A DNA stretch of 35,697 bases from JBBRLG01 sp038231495 (GTDB lineage Bacteria > Planctomycetota > Planctomycetia > Gemmatales > Gemmataceae), in assembly GCA_038231495.1 (NCBI GenBank), contig JBBRLG010000009.1:1-35697 (forward strand). Direction: 5' to 3'. Position numbers and translations under genes: made by a program. A model generated the notes under the pieces. That model made no database searches. It was not told the origin of the DNA and saw only the letters and a list, made by a program, of their open reading frames with translations. Numbering within the stretch: position 1 is the first letter of the stretch; each line of letters begins with the position of its first letter. Below are positions 16,217 through 24,259 of the stretch, in pieces.

Positions 16217-16948
16217 ATGCACACCCTGACCCGCCGTCAACTGTTGCTCGCCGCCGCTGGCGGCGCGGCCGCACTGGCCTTCGCCCACCTGGCGCCCCTG
16301 CAAGCCCTGGCCGCGCCCGACGAACCCGGCTTCAAACTCCCGCCGCTGCCCTACGACTATGACGCCCTGATGCCCCACATCGACACCGAGACGATGAAGA
16401 TCCATCACGACAAGCACCACCAGGCGTACATCACGAACCTGAATAACGCCCTCAAAGACCAGCCCGACCTGCTCAAGATGAACGTCTACGATTTGCTCGC
16501 CAACATCGACAAGGTGCCCGAAAAGATTCGCCAGGCCGTCATCAACAACGGCGGCGGTCACGCCAACCATACGTTCTTTTGGACGATCATGGGGCCGAAG
16601 GCCGGCGGCAAGCCGGGCGGCGCGCTCGGCAAGGCCATCGATGAGAAGTTCGACAGCTTTGACAAGTTTCAGACGGCCCTCGGCGACGCGGCGGCCAAGC
16701 AGTTCGGCAGCGGCTGGGCCTGGCTCGTGTCGGACACCAAGGGCAAGCTGGACGCGATCAGCACCAGTAACCAGGACAGCCCGTACATGAGGAAGGGCGT
16801 ACACCCCATCATCGGCATCGACGTGTGGGAGCACGCGTACTACCTGAAGTACCAGAACCGGCGGCCCGACTACGTCAAGGCGTGGTGGAACGTGGTCAAC
16901 TGGAAGGAAGCCGGCGACTATTACGAGGCGGCGATGAAAGCAAAATGA
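16217..16948 (+). CDS. sodA: Tat-exported manganese superoxide dismutase
   Basis: Converts superoxide to oxygen and hydrogen peroxide. It has 243 residues, with an extra N-terminal segment TRRQLLLAAAGGAAALAF, a twin-arginine signal, so the folded enzyme should be exported. The mature domain starts at about residue 38 (KLPPLPYDYDAL). Metal ligands by alignment to the E. coli enzyme are H63, H118, D202 (DVWEH) and H206, with H67 and Y71 as second-shell residues. NQDSP carries the Gln typical of Mn rather than Fe enzymes. AAGGAGA precedes ATG 16217. The TGA stop lies at the edge of the inverted repeat 16941-17106. Confidence 0.93.
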   Translation: MHTLTRRQLLLAAAGGAAALAFAHLAPLQALAAPDEPGFKLPPLPYDYDALMPHIDTETMKIHHDKHHQAYITNLNNALKDQPDLLKMNVYDLLANIDKVPEKIRQAVINNGGGHANHTFFWTIMGPKAGGKPGGALGKAIDEKFDSFDKFQTALGDAAAKQFGSGWAWLVSDTKGKLDAISTSNQDSPYMRKGVHPIIGIDVWEHAYYLKYQNRRPDYVKAWWNVVNWKEAGDYYEAAMKAK

Positions 16949-17106
16949 CGGAAAAATGCAAATCCGAAATCCGAAATCCGAAAAAAGACAAATCCGAAAT
17001 CCGAAATCCGAAATCCGAAAAAATGCCCTATGCTTTCGGATTTCGGATTTGCATTTCTTCGGATTTCGGATTTCGCCTTTTTTCGGATTTGCATTCTCCG
17101 TCATTT
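16941..17106. repeat. Inverted repeat of AAATCCG units between convergent genes
   Basis: The left half holds many copies of AAATCCG as direct repeats; the right half holds the same units inverted. The outer ends match: AAATGACGGAAAAATGCAAA on the plus strand and AAATGACGGAGAATGCAAA on the minus strand. Each outer end contains the stop codon of the flanking gene (SOD TGA 16946-16948; kinase TGA at 17101-17103). It is not a CRISPR array: units are 7 bases with no spacers. Confidence 0.85.
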
Positions 17107-18390
17107 GCCATTCGGCGGGTAGCCGTGGCCGTTGTTGCCGTTGCGCGGCGATTCGAGGTTCGTGGCACTCGGCGGTCGCGGCATGTTCATCGAGCTGGCC
17201 GGCCGCGAAAGGTTGATCGCGGTGGGCGGCCGCACCAGGTTCATGACGCTGGGCGGACGCACCAGGCCGCCGACCAGCGCCGTGGTGCCGGCGCAGAAGT
17301 GGCGCAGCGGCACCACGAGCAAGAGCGGAATCTGGTAACGCTCGTGCGGCAACTTGGCCATCATCTTCGACAGGATGTGCTCGACTTCCGGCGGCACGTC
17401 CGGGCGCAGGTCGCGCACGCTCGGCGGCGGCGTTTCCCGGTGGGCCAGCACTTTTTGCATCAGCGGCAGGCGGGCGAACGGCGGCTCCCCGGTCAGCAAG
17501 TGAAAGAACGTGCAACCCAGGCTGTACACGTCGCTGCGGATGTCCACGACCGTCGCGTCGCGCGTCTGCTCCGGCGAAATGTAGTCCGCCGTCCCGATCA
17601 GCAGACCCTTTTCCAACTGAAAACTTTCGGTGATCGTTTGGGTCGCCGCCTGAGAGGGGTCGCCTGCATTCCGGCGCAACCGGGCCAGGCCCCAGTCGAG
17701 AATCTTGACGGTCGGGTCGCCGGTCCGCCGGGGCGGCGTCAGGCCCGCCGACAATTGCAGTCCTTGCATTGGCGGGTTAATGAGGAAAAGGTTGGCGGGC
17801 TTGACGTCCCGGTGAACCAGGCCCAATTGGTGGGCGTGTTGCAACCCCTGGGCCACCTGCCGAATGAAGTCGCAAGCCTGCTCCACGGGTAGCGGACCGG
17901 ACAGCTTGACGAACCGGTCCAGGTCGGTTCCCTCGACGAACTCCATCGCGAAAAAGTGCCTTTGGCCCTCTTCATAGGCGTCAAACGTTTTGATGACGTT
18001 GGGGTGCGCGAGGAGGGCGACCGCTTGCAGCTCGCGTTTGAACTGGCGGATGGCCGTGTTTTGCTCGGCCAGGTTTTGGCGGAGGACTTTCAAGGCGACG
18101 AAGCGGCCCTTTTGCGTGTCCCAGGCCTTGTACACCTGGCTGACGCCGCCCTCGCCGAGCCGGCCCAGCACGAGGAACGGGCCGACGACCAACTCGTCCC
18201 AGTCGCCTTCAAACAGCGCATCGACCTGGTAAGGCGTTAGCCACTCGATCTGAACGAGGTAGTCCGCCAACGCCCGCGGGTTTTTGTAAACCGGCGCCAA
18301 TTCGCGCTCGATGTCGTCCACCTGGTCGGGCGCGAGCAGTTGCACCCGGCGGAGAGCGGCCAGCAAGTTTTCGACGTTGTGAATGGACAT
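17101..18390 (-). CDS. Serine/threonine protein kinase
   Basis: Hanks-type kinase of 429 residues. Residues 1-65 are the helical N-terminal segment seen in many planctomycete kinases (LTPYQVDALFEGDWDELVVG). The kinase domain follows: glycine loop GRLGEGGVSQVYKAWD, Lys101 in VALKVL, Glu120, catalytic HRDVKPANLF (D195), DWG (232-234) in place of DFG, and ISPEQ for the APE motif. All catalytic residues are present. After the domain there is no clear membrane helix. Residues 376-411 are four 9-residue tandem repeats of the form LxRPPSxxN, followed by a Gly/Asn tail. Start ATG 18390 (MSIHNVENLL) is preferred; the upstream in-frame stretch has no coding character. Stop codon is inside the repeat 16941-17106. 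Confidence 0.88.
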   Translation of the reverse strand: MSIHNVENLLAALRRVQLLAPDQVDDIERELAPVYKNPRALADYLVQIEWLTPYQVDALFEGDWDELVVGPFLVLGRLGEGGVSQVYKAWDTQKGRFVALKVLRQNLAEQNTAIRQFKRELQAVALLAHPNVIKTFDAYEEGQRHFFAMEFVEGTDLDRFVKLSGPLPVEQACDFIRQVAQGLQHAHQLGLVHRDVKPANLFLINPPMQGLQLSAGLTPPRRTGDPTVKILDWGLARLRRNAGDPSQAATQTITESFQLEKGLLIGTADYISPEQTRDATVVDIRSDVYSLGCTFFHLLTGEPPFARLPLMQKVLAHRETPPPSVRDLRPDVPPEVEHILSKMMAKLPHERYQIPLLLVVPLRHFCAGTTALVGGLVRPPSVMNLVRPPTAINLSRPASSMNMPRPPSATNLESPRNGNNGHGYPPNGK

Positions 18391-18748
18391 GGACGGGTTC
18401 GGGGGCTCCGCGGGACGAAAGCACCTGCCATCGAAGCAAAGGCGTGGCGAAAGGGTTTGCCCCGGCACCGCGACGAGTCGGCGCAAGCGGAGCGTCTCCT
18501 TCCCAACGGAAGCATGGGCCGTAACCCGCCGTTGTGCAAGCAGGGCCGCTCCGGTTTTTTCGCGATTCGGAGGATCGGCAAGCGGGTGCGCCCCGGCCAA
18601 TGCCCGCCGCACCCCTGGAAATTGGTGTTGCCACGCGGACGACGCACCGCTATACACCCCGTCTTCCGGCAGAGAATTTCGTCGAGCGTCTGGTCGGGTC
18701 GGCGCGCGCCCTGCGCCGCCGTCGCGACCGGACAGGGGGGGCGTTCGC
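18391..18748. other. Divergent intergenic region, no gene seen
   Basis: This 358-base stretch separates the kinase and the small hypothetical gene. Reading frames run through it on both strands, but their residue composition is Arg/Ser/Pro shadow-like and no conserved start or domain is seen. It holds the promoter at 18628-18656 and probably the kinase promoter, which I could not place. Confidence 0.5.
18628..18656 (+). promoter_or_regulatory. Sigma-70-type promoter for the small hypothetical gene
   Basis: TTGCCA (18628-18633), a 17-base spacer and TATACA (18651-18656) match the housekeeping consensus at nine of twelve positions. The leader to ATG 18749 would be about 85 bases. Confidence 0.45.
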
Positions 18749-19132
18749 ATGTTGGGCAATCCGTTGTTATCCCAGGTCCTGGACGACGAGGCGTTGACGC
18801 GCGGCCTGGGCGATGCGGAGGCTCGGGTGTTGGTGGAGTGGCTGGTCGAGCGGGCGGAAGAACTGGCGTCGGATGAATGCGCTGCCGAGGCCGCTACCGA
18901 GATGCGGCGCTTATGCCGTCGCGGTCGGGCGATCTCGCGTTTCGTGAGCCTATGGTGCCTGCAACGTCTGCGCGGGGCGGCGCACCAGCTGGCGGCGGCT
19001 GAGCGGTTCACCTGGCAGCTGCCCGACGATTACCGCATCGACGCCTGCGAACTCATGCAGGATGTCCTGTTTTGGGAGAAATGTGACCTGGATCAGAAAC
19101 AACAGGGGACGACTTCGGCGTTCGGGGATTGA
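18749..19132 (+). CDS. Hypothetical protein, small helical
   Basis: Protein of 127 residues, predicted almost all helical, with no signal peptide or membrane segment. It begins LLSQVLDDEALTRGLGDAEA and continues with VLVEWLVERAEELA, a segment rich in Glu/Leu/Ala. The middle contains a basic helix (MRRLCRRGRAISRFVSLWCL) and the end is Gln/Asp rich. I do not recognise a named family. ATG 18749 is set by the AGGGGGG purine run 8 bases upstream. Its stop lies 3 bases before the inverted repeat at 19136. Confidence 0.65.
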   Translation: MLGNPLLSQVLDDEALTRGLGDAEARVLVEWLVERAEELASDECAAEAATEMRRLCRRGRAISRFVSLWCLQRLRGAAHQLAAAERFTWQLPDDYRIDACELMQDVLFWEKCDLDQKQQGTTSAFGD

Positions 19133-19135
19133 TTT

Positions 19136-19295
19136 GGCGAGCCGGGAGCGTAAGCGACCGGAGTCTACCGGCGGCGATAACCTCCGGTCGTTGGGTGCCA
19201 TGCTTTGGTACTCCAAAGCATGCTTTCGAGTACGAAAGCATGGCACACCCTCTTGCGTCGGCGAACACTCCGGTCGCTTACGCTCCCGGCTCGCC
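19136..19295. repeat. Composite inverted repeat (GGCGAGCCGGGAGCG family), copy 2
   Basis: Outer arms 19136-19164 and 19267-19295 are perfectly complementary over 29 bp. Between them are 102 bases, which contain two small hairpins in tandem: ATGCTTTGG-TACT-CCAAAGCAT and CATGCTTTCG-AGTA-CGAAAGCATG. The inner unit is itself bounded by GTGCCATGCTTT and AAAGCATGGCAC. It looks like one repeat inserted into the loop of another. Confidence 0.85.
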
Positions 19296-19690
19296 AGGTT
19301 TGGCAGCCGCTCCTGTGTCAATGTGGCAGGTTTCGCAACCTGCAGCGCCCGCGTGCCCTTACCTGGTTTAACAGCGCCCGTTGTTTTTTGCCGTCGTCGC
19401 ATTGAGCGGACACTTTCTGTCCGCGCGGTTTGCCTATAATTAACACAGGAAATCCCGCAGTCGCCGGCCTTTAAGCCCCTACGCCCCTCTTTTTCGCGGC
19501 GTGTCCGCGCTTTCGGCACCGCCGCGGCACGCCACTTGCAATTTGTCCGCCGACTCGCTGTCCGCTGTCCCGAACATCCAAAATGCAGTCGAGATAAAGC
19601 TTGCAGGGGATGCTCCCGGAGCTTAAATTATATTGTTCCGCGAACCTTTCCTGCTGCGCAACCCTTGTGCCCCGATTCACGGAGTATCCT
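19296..19690. other. Leader region of the three-gene HlyD locus, no gene seen
   Basis: This 395-base stretch has no convincing reading frame. It contains a hairpin GCAGGTT-TCGC-AACCTGC (19327-19344), a 7-bp hairpin GCGGACA/TGTCCGC just before a TATAAT box, and an AT-rich patch at 19623-19637, so it is probably a long regulated leader. Confidence 0.4.
19414..19440 (+). promoter_or_regulatory. Candidate promoter upstream of the HlyD locus
   Basis: A perfect TATAAT (19435-19440) is preceded at a 15-base spacing by TTTCTG, a poor -35 box. A small inverted repeat GCGGACA/TGTCCGC overlaps the -35 region and could be an operator. If used, the leader before the GTG at 19691 is about 245 bases. The AT-rich stretch around TATATT (19629-19634) is an alternative. 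Confidence 0.35.
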
Positions 19691-21829
19691 GTGACCGTTA
19701 CCGCCGGCCCTCCTGATCCGAATAGCGAAGTGATCGAACGCGAACGCCGGCGCCTGAGCCAGCGCCTGGAAGAAGTCGCCCGCATGTGCGAGGCGGACAT
19801 CAACCCGCCTGCGTTCTATGGCGAACTGCTCAAGCGGCTCCTCGAATCGATGGCGGCCCCCGCCGGTGCCGTCTGGGCGCGCACCGCCCAGGGGAACTTG
19901 CAACTCCAGTTCCAGGTCAACCTCAAGGAAGTCGGCGTCGATCGCTCCGAGGAGGCGCGCCAGAGCCATGAGGAGTTGTTGCGCCTGGCCGTGACCAAGG
20001 CGCAGCAGATCCACCTCTTGCCGCACAGCGGTGCCGGCCAGGCCCAGGATGGCCGTGCCGCGCCAGGCAACCCCACGGACTTCCTGCTGTTGATGGTGCC
20101 GATCCTGCTCAACGACCAGGTCGCCGGCCTCATCGAAGTCTGGCAAAGTCCCGGCCGGCCGATGAACGCGGTGCCGGGCTTCCTCCAATACATGAACCTG
20201 ATGGCCGAGTTGGGCACGCGCTACCAGCGCAACCAGATGCTCGGCCAAATGGCGGGCCAGCAACAAGTCTGGACGCAGCTCGAAGACTTTAGCCGTAAGG
20301 TCCACGGCAGCTTGAACCCGATCGAAGTGTCCTACATCATTGCCAACGAGGGCCGCCGGCTCATCGAATGCGACCGGGTGAGCGTCGCCGTCCGCTACGG
20401 CAGCCGCGTCAGCATCGACACGGTTAGCGGCGCCGACGTGGTGGAAAAGCGCTCCAACCTCGTGCAGTTGATGCGGACCCTGTGCGACAAGGTGCTAAAC
20501 TGGGGCGAGAAGCTGGTCTTCATCGGCACCAAGGACGACAGCCTGCCGCCGCAGGTGTTGAAGGCACTCGACGAGTACCTGGCCGAGAGCAACAGCAAGT
20601 TGCTGGTGGTGCAACCGCTCCGCGACGAGCGCGAGAAGGACAAAAAGAAGCCGGCCCGCGGCGCGGTCCTCATGGAGTGTTTCGAGCCGCCGCCGGAGCC
20701 GCAGCAACTGATCTCGCGGCTCGACGTGGTGAGCCGGCACGCGACCACCGCACTTTACAACGCCGTCGAGCACCGGCGCATTCCGATGCGCTTCGTGTGG
20801 ATGCCGTTGGCGAAATTGCAGGAAGGCCTCGGCGGCAAGGCGCGGGCGATCGCCCTGGCCTCCGCCGTCGGCGTCACGCTGCTGGTATCCATCCTGGTGC
20901 TGGTCCCTTACCCGCTCAAGATGGAGGCCAAGGGCGACCTGGTGCCGGAAGTCCGCATTAACGTCTACTCCAAGACGCCGGGCATGATCGCCGGCTTCAC
21001 CGTCGCGCCCGGCGAGGTCGTGGGTCCCGGCCGCGAATTGGTGCAGTTGCAAGACGTGCAGACCGGCAACAAGCTCGCCGAGATTTGGCGCGAAGGGCAA
21101 AACGCCCTCAGCGAAGCGGCTCACTTTGACCAGCAGATGAGCGATCCGAGTACCCTGCCGGACAAGAAGGTGGACGCCCAGCACAACGCCCGCCAGCAGC
21201 GCGAAATCGCGGCCAACAAGTTGAAGGAGTTCAACAATCTCACGAAAGCGTGGGACATCAAGCGGGCGGGTGATTTCGCCGACGGCATGGTCTCCGTCCG
21301 CGCCCCGGTCTTCACGACGGAGGACGCGGCCAAGGTCGGCAAGCAGGAGTGGACGGTGCTCAACAGCAACTTCCACCAGGAACTGACCGGCCGCAACGTC
21401 CAACCGAACGAGCCGTTGCTGCGTCTGGGGGCCAAGAGCGGGCCGTGGGAGGTGGAGCTAAAAATTCCGCAGAAGCACATCGGCCAGGTGTTGGAGGCGT
21501 TCACCCGCGAGAACACCGACACGCTGGACGTGGACTTCCTGCTCCGCAGCGACCCGACGCGCAAGTTCAAGGGCAAGCTGTCGCGCGACAAGATCGCCGG
21601 CGAGGCCAACCCCGCCCACGACGACGCGGGCGAGGCCGAACCGGTCGTGATCGCCAAGGTACGCATCGACGGCGACGACATCGACCCCGACTACCGGGTG
21701 CCGCGCGAGCTGCTGCTGAGCGGCACCGAGGTCCACGCCAAGGTCCGCTGCGGCAACCGCCCGATGGGCTATTCGCTGTTCTATGGCGTGTGGGAATTCT
21801 TCTACGACAAGGTCGTGTTCTTCTTCTGA
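19691..21829 (+). CDS. GAF-domain HlyD-type membrane adaptor protein
   Basis: Protein of 712 residues that joins cytoplasmic sensing to a periplasmic adaptor. Residues about 30-175 and 190-360 are two GAF-like domains (second: ALMEC, IECDRVSVAVRYGSR, KLLVVQPL). One membrane helix lies at about 385-409 (AIALASAVGVTLLVSILVLV). It is followed by a biotinyl-lipoyl/HlyD-like periplasmic part: GDLVPEVRINVYSKTPGMI, a helical hairpin about 460-525, and a barrel (WEVELKIPQKHIGQV, then TEVHAKVRCGNRPMGY). GTG 19691 is chosen because GGAG lies upstream and the preceding codons (Cys-rich) look non-coding. It is the first of three HlyD-fold genes on this strand, 227 bases before the next. Ligand is unknown. 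The GAF-HlyD order suggests a signal-gated assembly or export factor. Confidence 0.82.
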   Translation: MTVTAGPPDPNSEVIERERRRLSQRLEEVARMCEADINPPAFYGELLKRLLESMAAPAGAVWARTAQGNLQLQFQVNLKEVGVDRSEEARQSHEELLRLAVTKAQQIHLLPHSGAGQAQDGRAAPGNPTDFLLLMVPILLNDQVAGLIEVWQSPGRPMNAVPGFLQYMNLMAELGTRYQRNQMLGQMAGQQQVWTQLEDFSRKVHGSLNPIEVSYIIANEGRRLIECDRVSVAVRYGSRVSIDTVSGADVVEKRSNLVQLMRTLCDKVLNWGEKLVFIGTKDDSLPPQVLKALDEYLAESNSKLLVVQPLRDEREKDKKKPARGAVLMECFEPPPEPQQLISRLDVVSRHATTALYNAVEHRRIPMRFVWMPLAKLQEGLGGKARAIALASAVGVTLLVSILVLVPYPLKMEAKGDLVPEVRINVYSKTPGMIAGFTVAPGEVVGPGRELVQLQDVQTGNKLAEIWREGQNALSEAAHFDQQMSDPSTLPDKKVDAQHNARQQREIAANKLKEFNNLTKAWDIKRAGDFADGMVSVRAPVFTTEDAAKVGKQEWTVLNSNFHQELTGRNVQPNEPLLRLGAKSGPWEVELKIPQKHIGQVLEAFTRENTDTLDVDFLLRSDPTRKFKGKLSRDKIAGEANPAHDDAGEAEPVVIAKVRIDGDDIDPDYRVPRELLLSGTEVHAKVRCGNRPMGYSLFYGVWEFFYDKVVFFF

Positions 21830-21845
21830 GATTACCGCAACTCGT

Positions 21846-21982
21846 AACCGTTCATTCTCCCCCTACGAAGGGAGAAGGAACGGTTCCCCCCCTTACGAAG
21901 GGGGGTAGGGGGGTGGATTGGACACCATGACAGCGTACTTCAACCGTTCTTAACCCCCCCTACCCCCCCTTCGTAAGGGGGG
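21846..21982. repeat. Compound inverted repeat with C/G-tract arms (PLTKGG type)
   Basis: A first hairpin has outer stem AACCGTTC/GAACGGTT (21846-21853 with 21878-21885) and inner stem TTCTCCC/GGGAGAA. A second pair of arms, near 21886-21913 and 21954-21982, reads CCCCCCTTACGAAGGGGGGT in one direction and the reverse complement in the other. Translated, the arms give PLTKGGRG, a tell-tale of dispersed repeats in several phyla. It fills most of the 227-base gap between two large genes of the locus. Confidence 0.75.
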
Positions 21983-22015
21983 AGAAGTTGCTTCCAGCGA
22001 ACGGTTACTGCCGGC

Positions 22016-22036
22016 GGGGCAACGCCCCGTTGCCCC
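22016..22036 (+). promoter_or_regulatory. Hairpin just before the ribosome binding site of the WD40-HlyD gene
   Basis: A perfect 9-bp stem GGGGCAACG-CCC-CGTTGCCCC ends six bases before the GGAGG site at 22042-22046. It could insulate or control translation initiation, or simply be the tail of the neighbouring repeat. Confidence 0.4.
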
Positions 22037-22056
22037 ACTTTGGAGGATCCCTCATC

Positions 22057-24249
22057 ATGCTTAAATGGCTCGTGACGTGCATCGCCCTGTGTGGGCTGAC
22101 TTTCGGTGCCGTCTTCTTGTTGACTGACCCGCTGCACCTGTTTGCCCAGTCGGTTATCCCCGCCGTTCCCGGCTTTGCGCCGAAAAATCCGCCGGCCGTC
22201 AACGTCGCCCCCGAAGCCGTTGGCAAGGAGCCGGACAAGGTCACGATCGTTCTGGACCCCGACAACGCGCAGACGGCGCGGACCAGCCCCACCGTCGTGA
22301 CCGGCGGCAGCATCGTGGCCGTGAACAAGCAGGAAGTGCCCAGCGAACGGCAGGGCCGCATCCTGTTCATCGCGCGGGAACTCAGGCCCGACGAGTTAAA
22401 GGACTACCCGCAGATCGACACTGCGGACAAATCTTCGGCCAAGGTTTTTGTCGAAACGCTCCGGTACATTGCCATCAACACCGACCCGCTGATTTCTGAG
22501 AGACCGGGTGAAGCCCCAGCCCACTCCGTCGATCCGAAATACTTGCGGCGGTGGCTCGAGGGCGAGCCGCTCGAAGCGGGCCGCGTGGTGGTCGTCACGG
22601 AAAAGCGTTATTTCCGCAAGCTGGAGGTAGGTGACAGGGTGCAGGCCGGAGACACGCTGGCCGTCGTCAATCCCGTGCTGGCCCTGGACGAATTGGACAT
22701 TAAGAAGGAAAAGCTCCGCGTCGCGGTGGCGGAAATTGAAACTTCGGTCAAGACCAAGGAAGAAGCCCATGTCCGCTGGCAGTCAATGGTTGAGGCCGTC
22801 AAGCGGGTGCCGGGGGCCTACTCTCAGGAAGACATTCGCGGCGGCAAGCTCACCTGGGAACGCTACCAGCAGGAAGAAATCGCCAAACGGGCCGCCTATG
22901 TGCAAGCCCAGCGCGAACTGAACGCCTCCATCACGCAGCTGAAGATGCACGAAGTCCGCGCCCAGATTTCCGGCGTAGTGAAAACCATCTACAAGAGCCG
23001 CGGCGACGCCGTCAAGGAGTTGGAGCCGATCCTCCAGCTGCAAGACCACGAACACCTGCGCGTCGAGGGCGTCATGGAAATCCAGAACGCCGGCAAGGTA
23101 ATGCTCGGCGATACGGTGCTGATTGAACCGGCCGTCGCCGACTCGCCCCGCAAAGTGCTGACCGGCCACCTGCAAGAAGTGACTTGCGTCGCCGTCAGCA
23201 GGGGCGATAAGCCTCTGATCCTTTCCGGCAGCGAGGACCGCACGGTGCGCATCTGGAATGCGGAGACCGGCGAGCAGACGGTGAAGATCGAGCACAAGTC
23301 GGCCATTCGCTCGCTGGCCTGCACGGGCAAAAACGCCGAGGCCAACCTCGCGGTCGCCGGTTGCTCCGACGGCTCGGTCCGGCTGTTCAACCTGGACAAG
23401 ATGGAAGTCGCCAAGGACTTGCCCCGCCAGCACAAGAGTTCCGTGACCTGCGTGGCCTTTAGCCCCAACGGCAAGGTGTGCGCGACGGGCGGCGCCGATC
23501 ATGCGATCTGCCTGTACGACACGGACACCGGCGAGCTGCTGTTCAAGCGCGGCGACGCGCACAAGTCGCCGGTCACTTCGGTGCAGTTCGCCACCGACGA
23601 CACGTTCGTCTCGGCGGCCCCCGACAACGTCCTCAACGTCTGGAAGTTCGCCAAGGGTCAGGCGCCGGTGGTCGTCCACACGTTCGACAAGCGGTCCGGC
23701 GACGTGACGCAACTGGGCGTCAGCCCCGACGGCCAGTACGTGCTGTTCGACGACGCCAAGGACCTGCGTATCCTGTCGTTGCAAAGCGGCCAGATCGTCG
23801 GCTCGATCCAGGGTTCGGAAGGCACCGGCTTCCGCGGCCTGGCGCTGTTCGCGCCGGACGGCAAAACGGTCCTGACCACGAGCGCCGCCGACAACCGGCT
23901 CCAGCTGTGGCGCACCCCGGCCCTGGGCAAGGAAGTGGCCGGCGATACGCTGGGCCGCCGCGCCGCCGAGTTGCGTCAATTCACCTGGAGTACCGGCAAG
24001 GAGAACGCTGCCGCGTACGCGCCGGATGCTTCGTTCATCGTCACGGGCACCCAGGACAACCAGGTGCTGGTTTGGGGCATGCCGGACAAAAAGCAGATTG
24101 ACGAACGGCTGACCGCCCGCGTGTCGCTGGTGGAGAAGTCGCTGGACGCCAGTTCGCGCCAGGTCCGCATCTGGGCCGAAGTGGACAACAAGTCCGGCTG
24201 GCTCATCCCCGGCGGCACGGCGACGATTGTGATTCCGCCGAAGAAGTAA
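22057..24249 (+). CDS. HlyD-type adaptor with inserted WD40 beta-propeller
   Basis: Periplasmic adaptor-like protein of 730 residues. An N-terminal hydrophobic stretch (residues 1-22, LVTCIALCGLTFGAVFLL) is a signal peptide or membrane anchor. Residues about 70-330 are the lipoyl/hairpin part (KLEVGDRVQAGDTLAVVNPV, coiled coil about 212-300, RAQISGVVKTIYKSRGDAV). At about 366 the adaptor's barrel is interrupted by seven WD40-like blades, for example LTGHLQEVTCVA, SGSEDRTVRIWNAETG, HKSSVTCVAFSPNGK and GTQDNQVLVWGM (to about 677). The barrel then resumes (LTARVSLVEKSLDASSRQVR, then WLIPGGTATIVIPP). ATG 22057 is fixed by GGAGG at the right distance. The gene lies between the GAF-HlyD and M50-HlyD genes; the trio is presumably one operon. 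It would be a scaffold in the envelope; target unknown. Confidence 0.85.
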   Translation: MLKWLVTCIALCGLTFGAVFLLTDPLHLFAQSVIPAVPGFAPKNPPAVNVAPEAVGKEPDKVTIVLDPDNAQTARTSPTVVTGGSIVAVNKQEVPSERQGRILFIARELRPDELKDYPQIDTADKSSAKVFVETLRYIAINTDPLISERPGEAPAHSVDPKYLRRWLEGEPLEAGRVVVVTEKRYFRKLEVGDRVQAGDTLAVVNPVLALDELDIKKEKLRVAVAEIETSVKTKEEAHVRWQSMVEAVKRVPGAYSQEDIRGGKLTWERYQQEEIAKRAAYVQAQRELNASITQLKMHEVRAQISGVVKTIYKSRGDAVKELEPILQLQDHEHLRVEGVMEIQNAGKVMLGDTVLIEPAVADSPRKVLTGHLQEVTCVAVSRGDKPLILSGSEDRTVRIWNAETGEQTVKIEHKSAIRSLACTGKNAEANLAVAGCSDGSVRLFNLDKMEVAKDLPRQHKSSVTCVAFSPNGKVCATGGADHAICLYDTDTGELLFKRGDAHKSPVTSVQFATDDTFVSAAPDNVLNVWKFAKGQAPVVVHTFDKRSGDVTQLGVSPDGQYVLFDDAKDLRILSLQSGQIVGSIQGSEGTGFRGLALFAPDGKTVLTTSAADNRLQLWRTPALGKEVAGDTLGRRAAELRQFTWSTGKENAAAYAPDASFIVTGTQDNQVLVWGMPDKKQIDERLTARVSLVEKSLDASSRQVRIWAEVDNKSGWLIPGGTATIVIPPKK

Positions 24250-24259
24250 GCCGGCATTA

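Noticed and set aside
16941..17106. Possible CRISPR array because of many short repeats
   Set aside because: Units are 7 bases, contiguous and partly inverted, with no spacers and no cas genes.
18391..19011. N-terminal extension of the kinase frame by 207 residues
   Set aside because: The extension is Ser/Arg/Pro-rich and runs antisense through the small hypothetical gene; the family starts at MSIHNVENLL.
19136..19440. Short frames giving ASRERKRPE and SLTLPAR peptides
   Set aside because: These are translations of the inverted repeat arms, found in all three copies, not genes.
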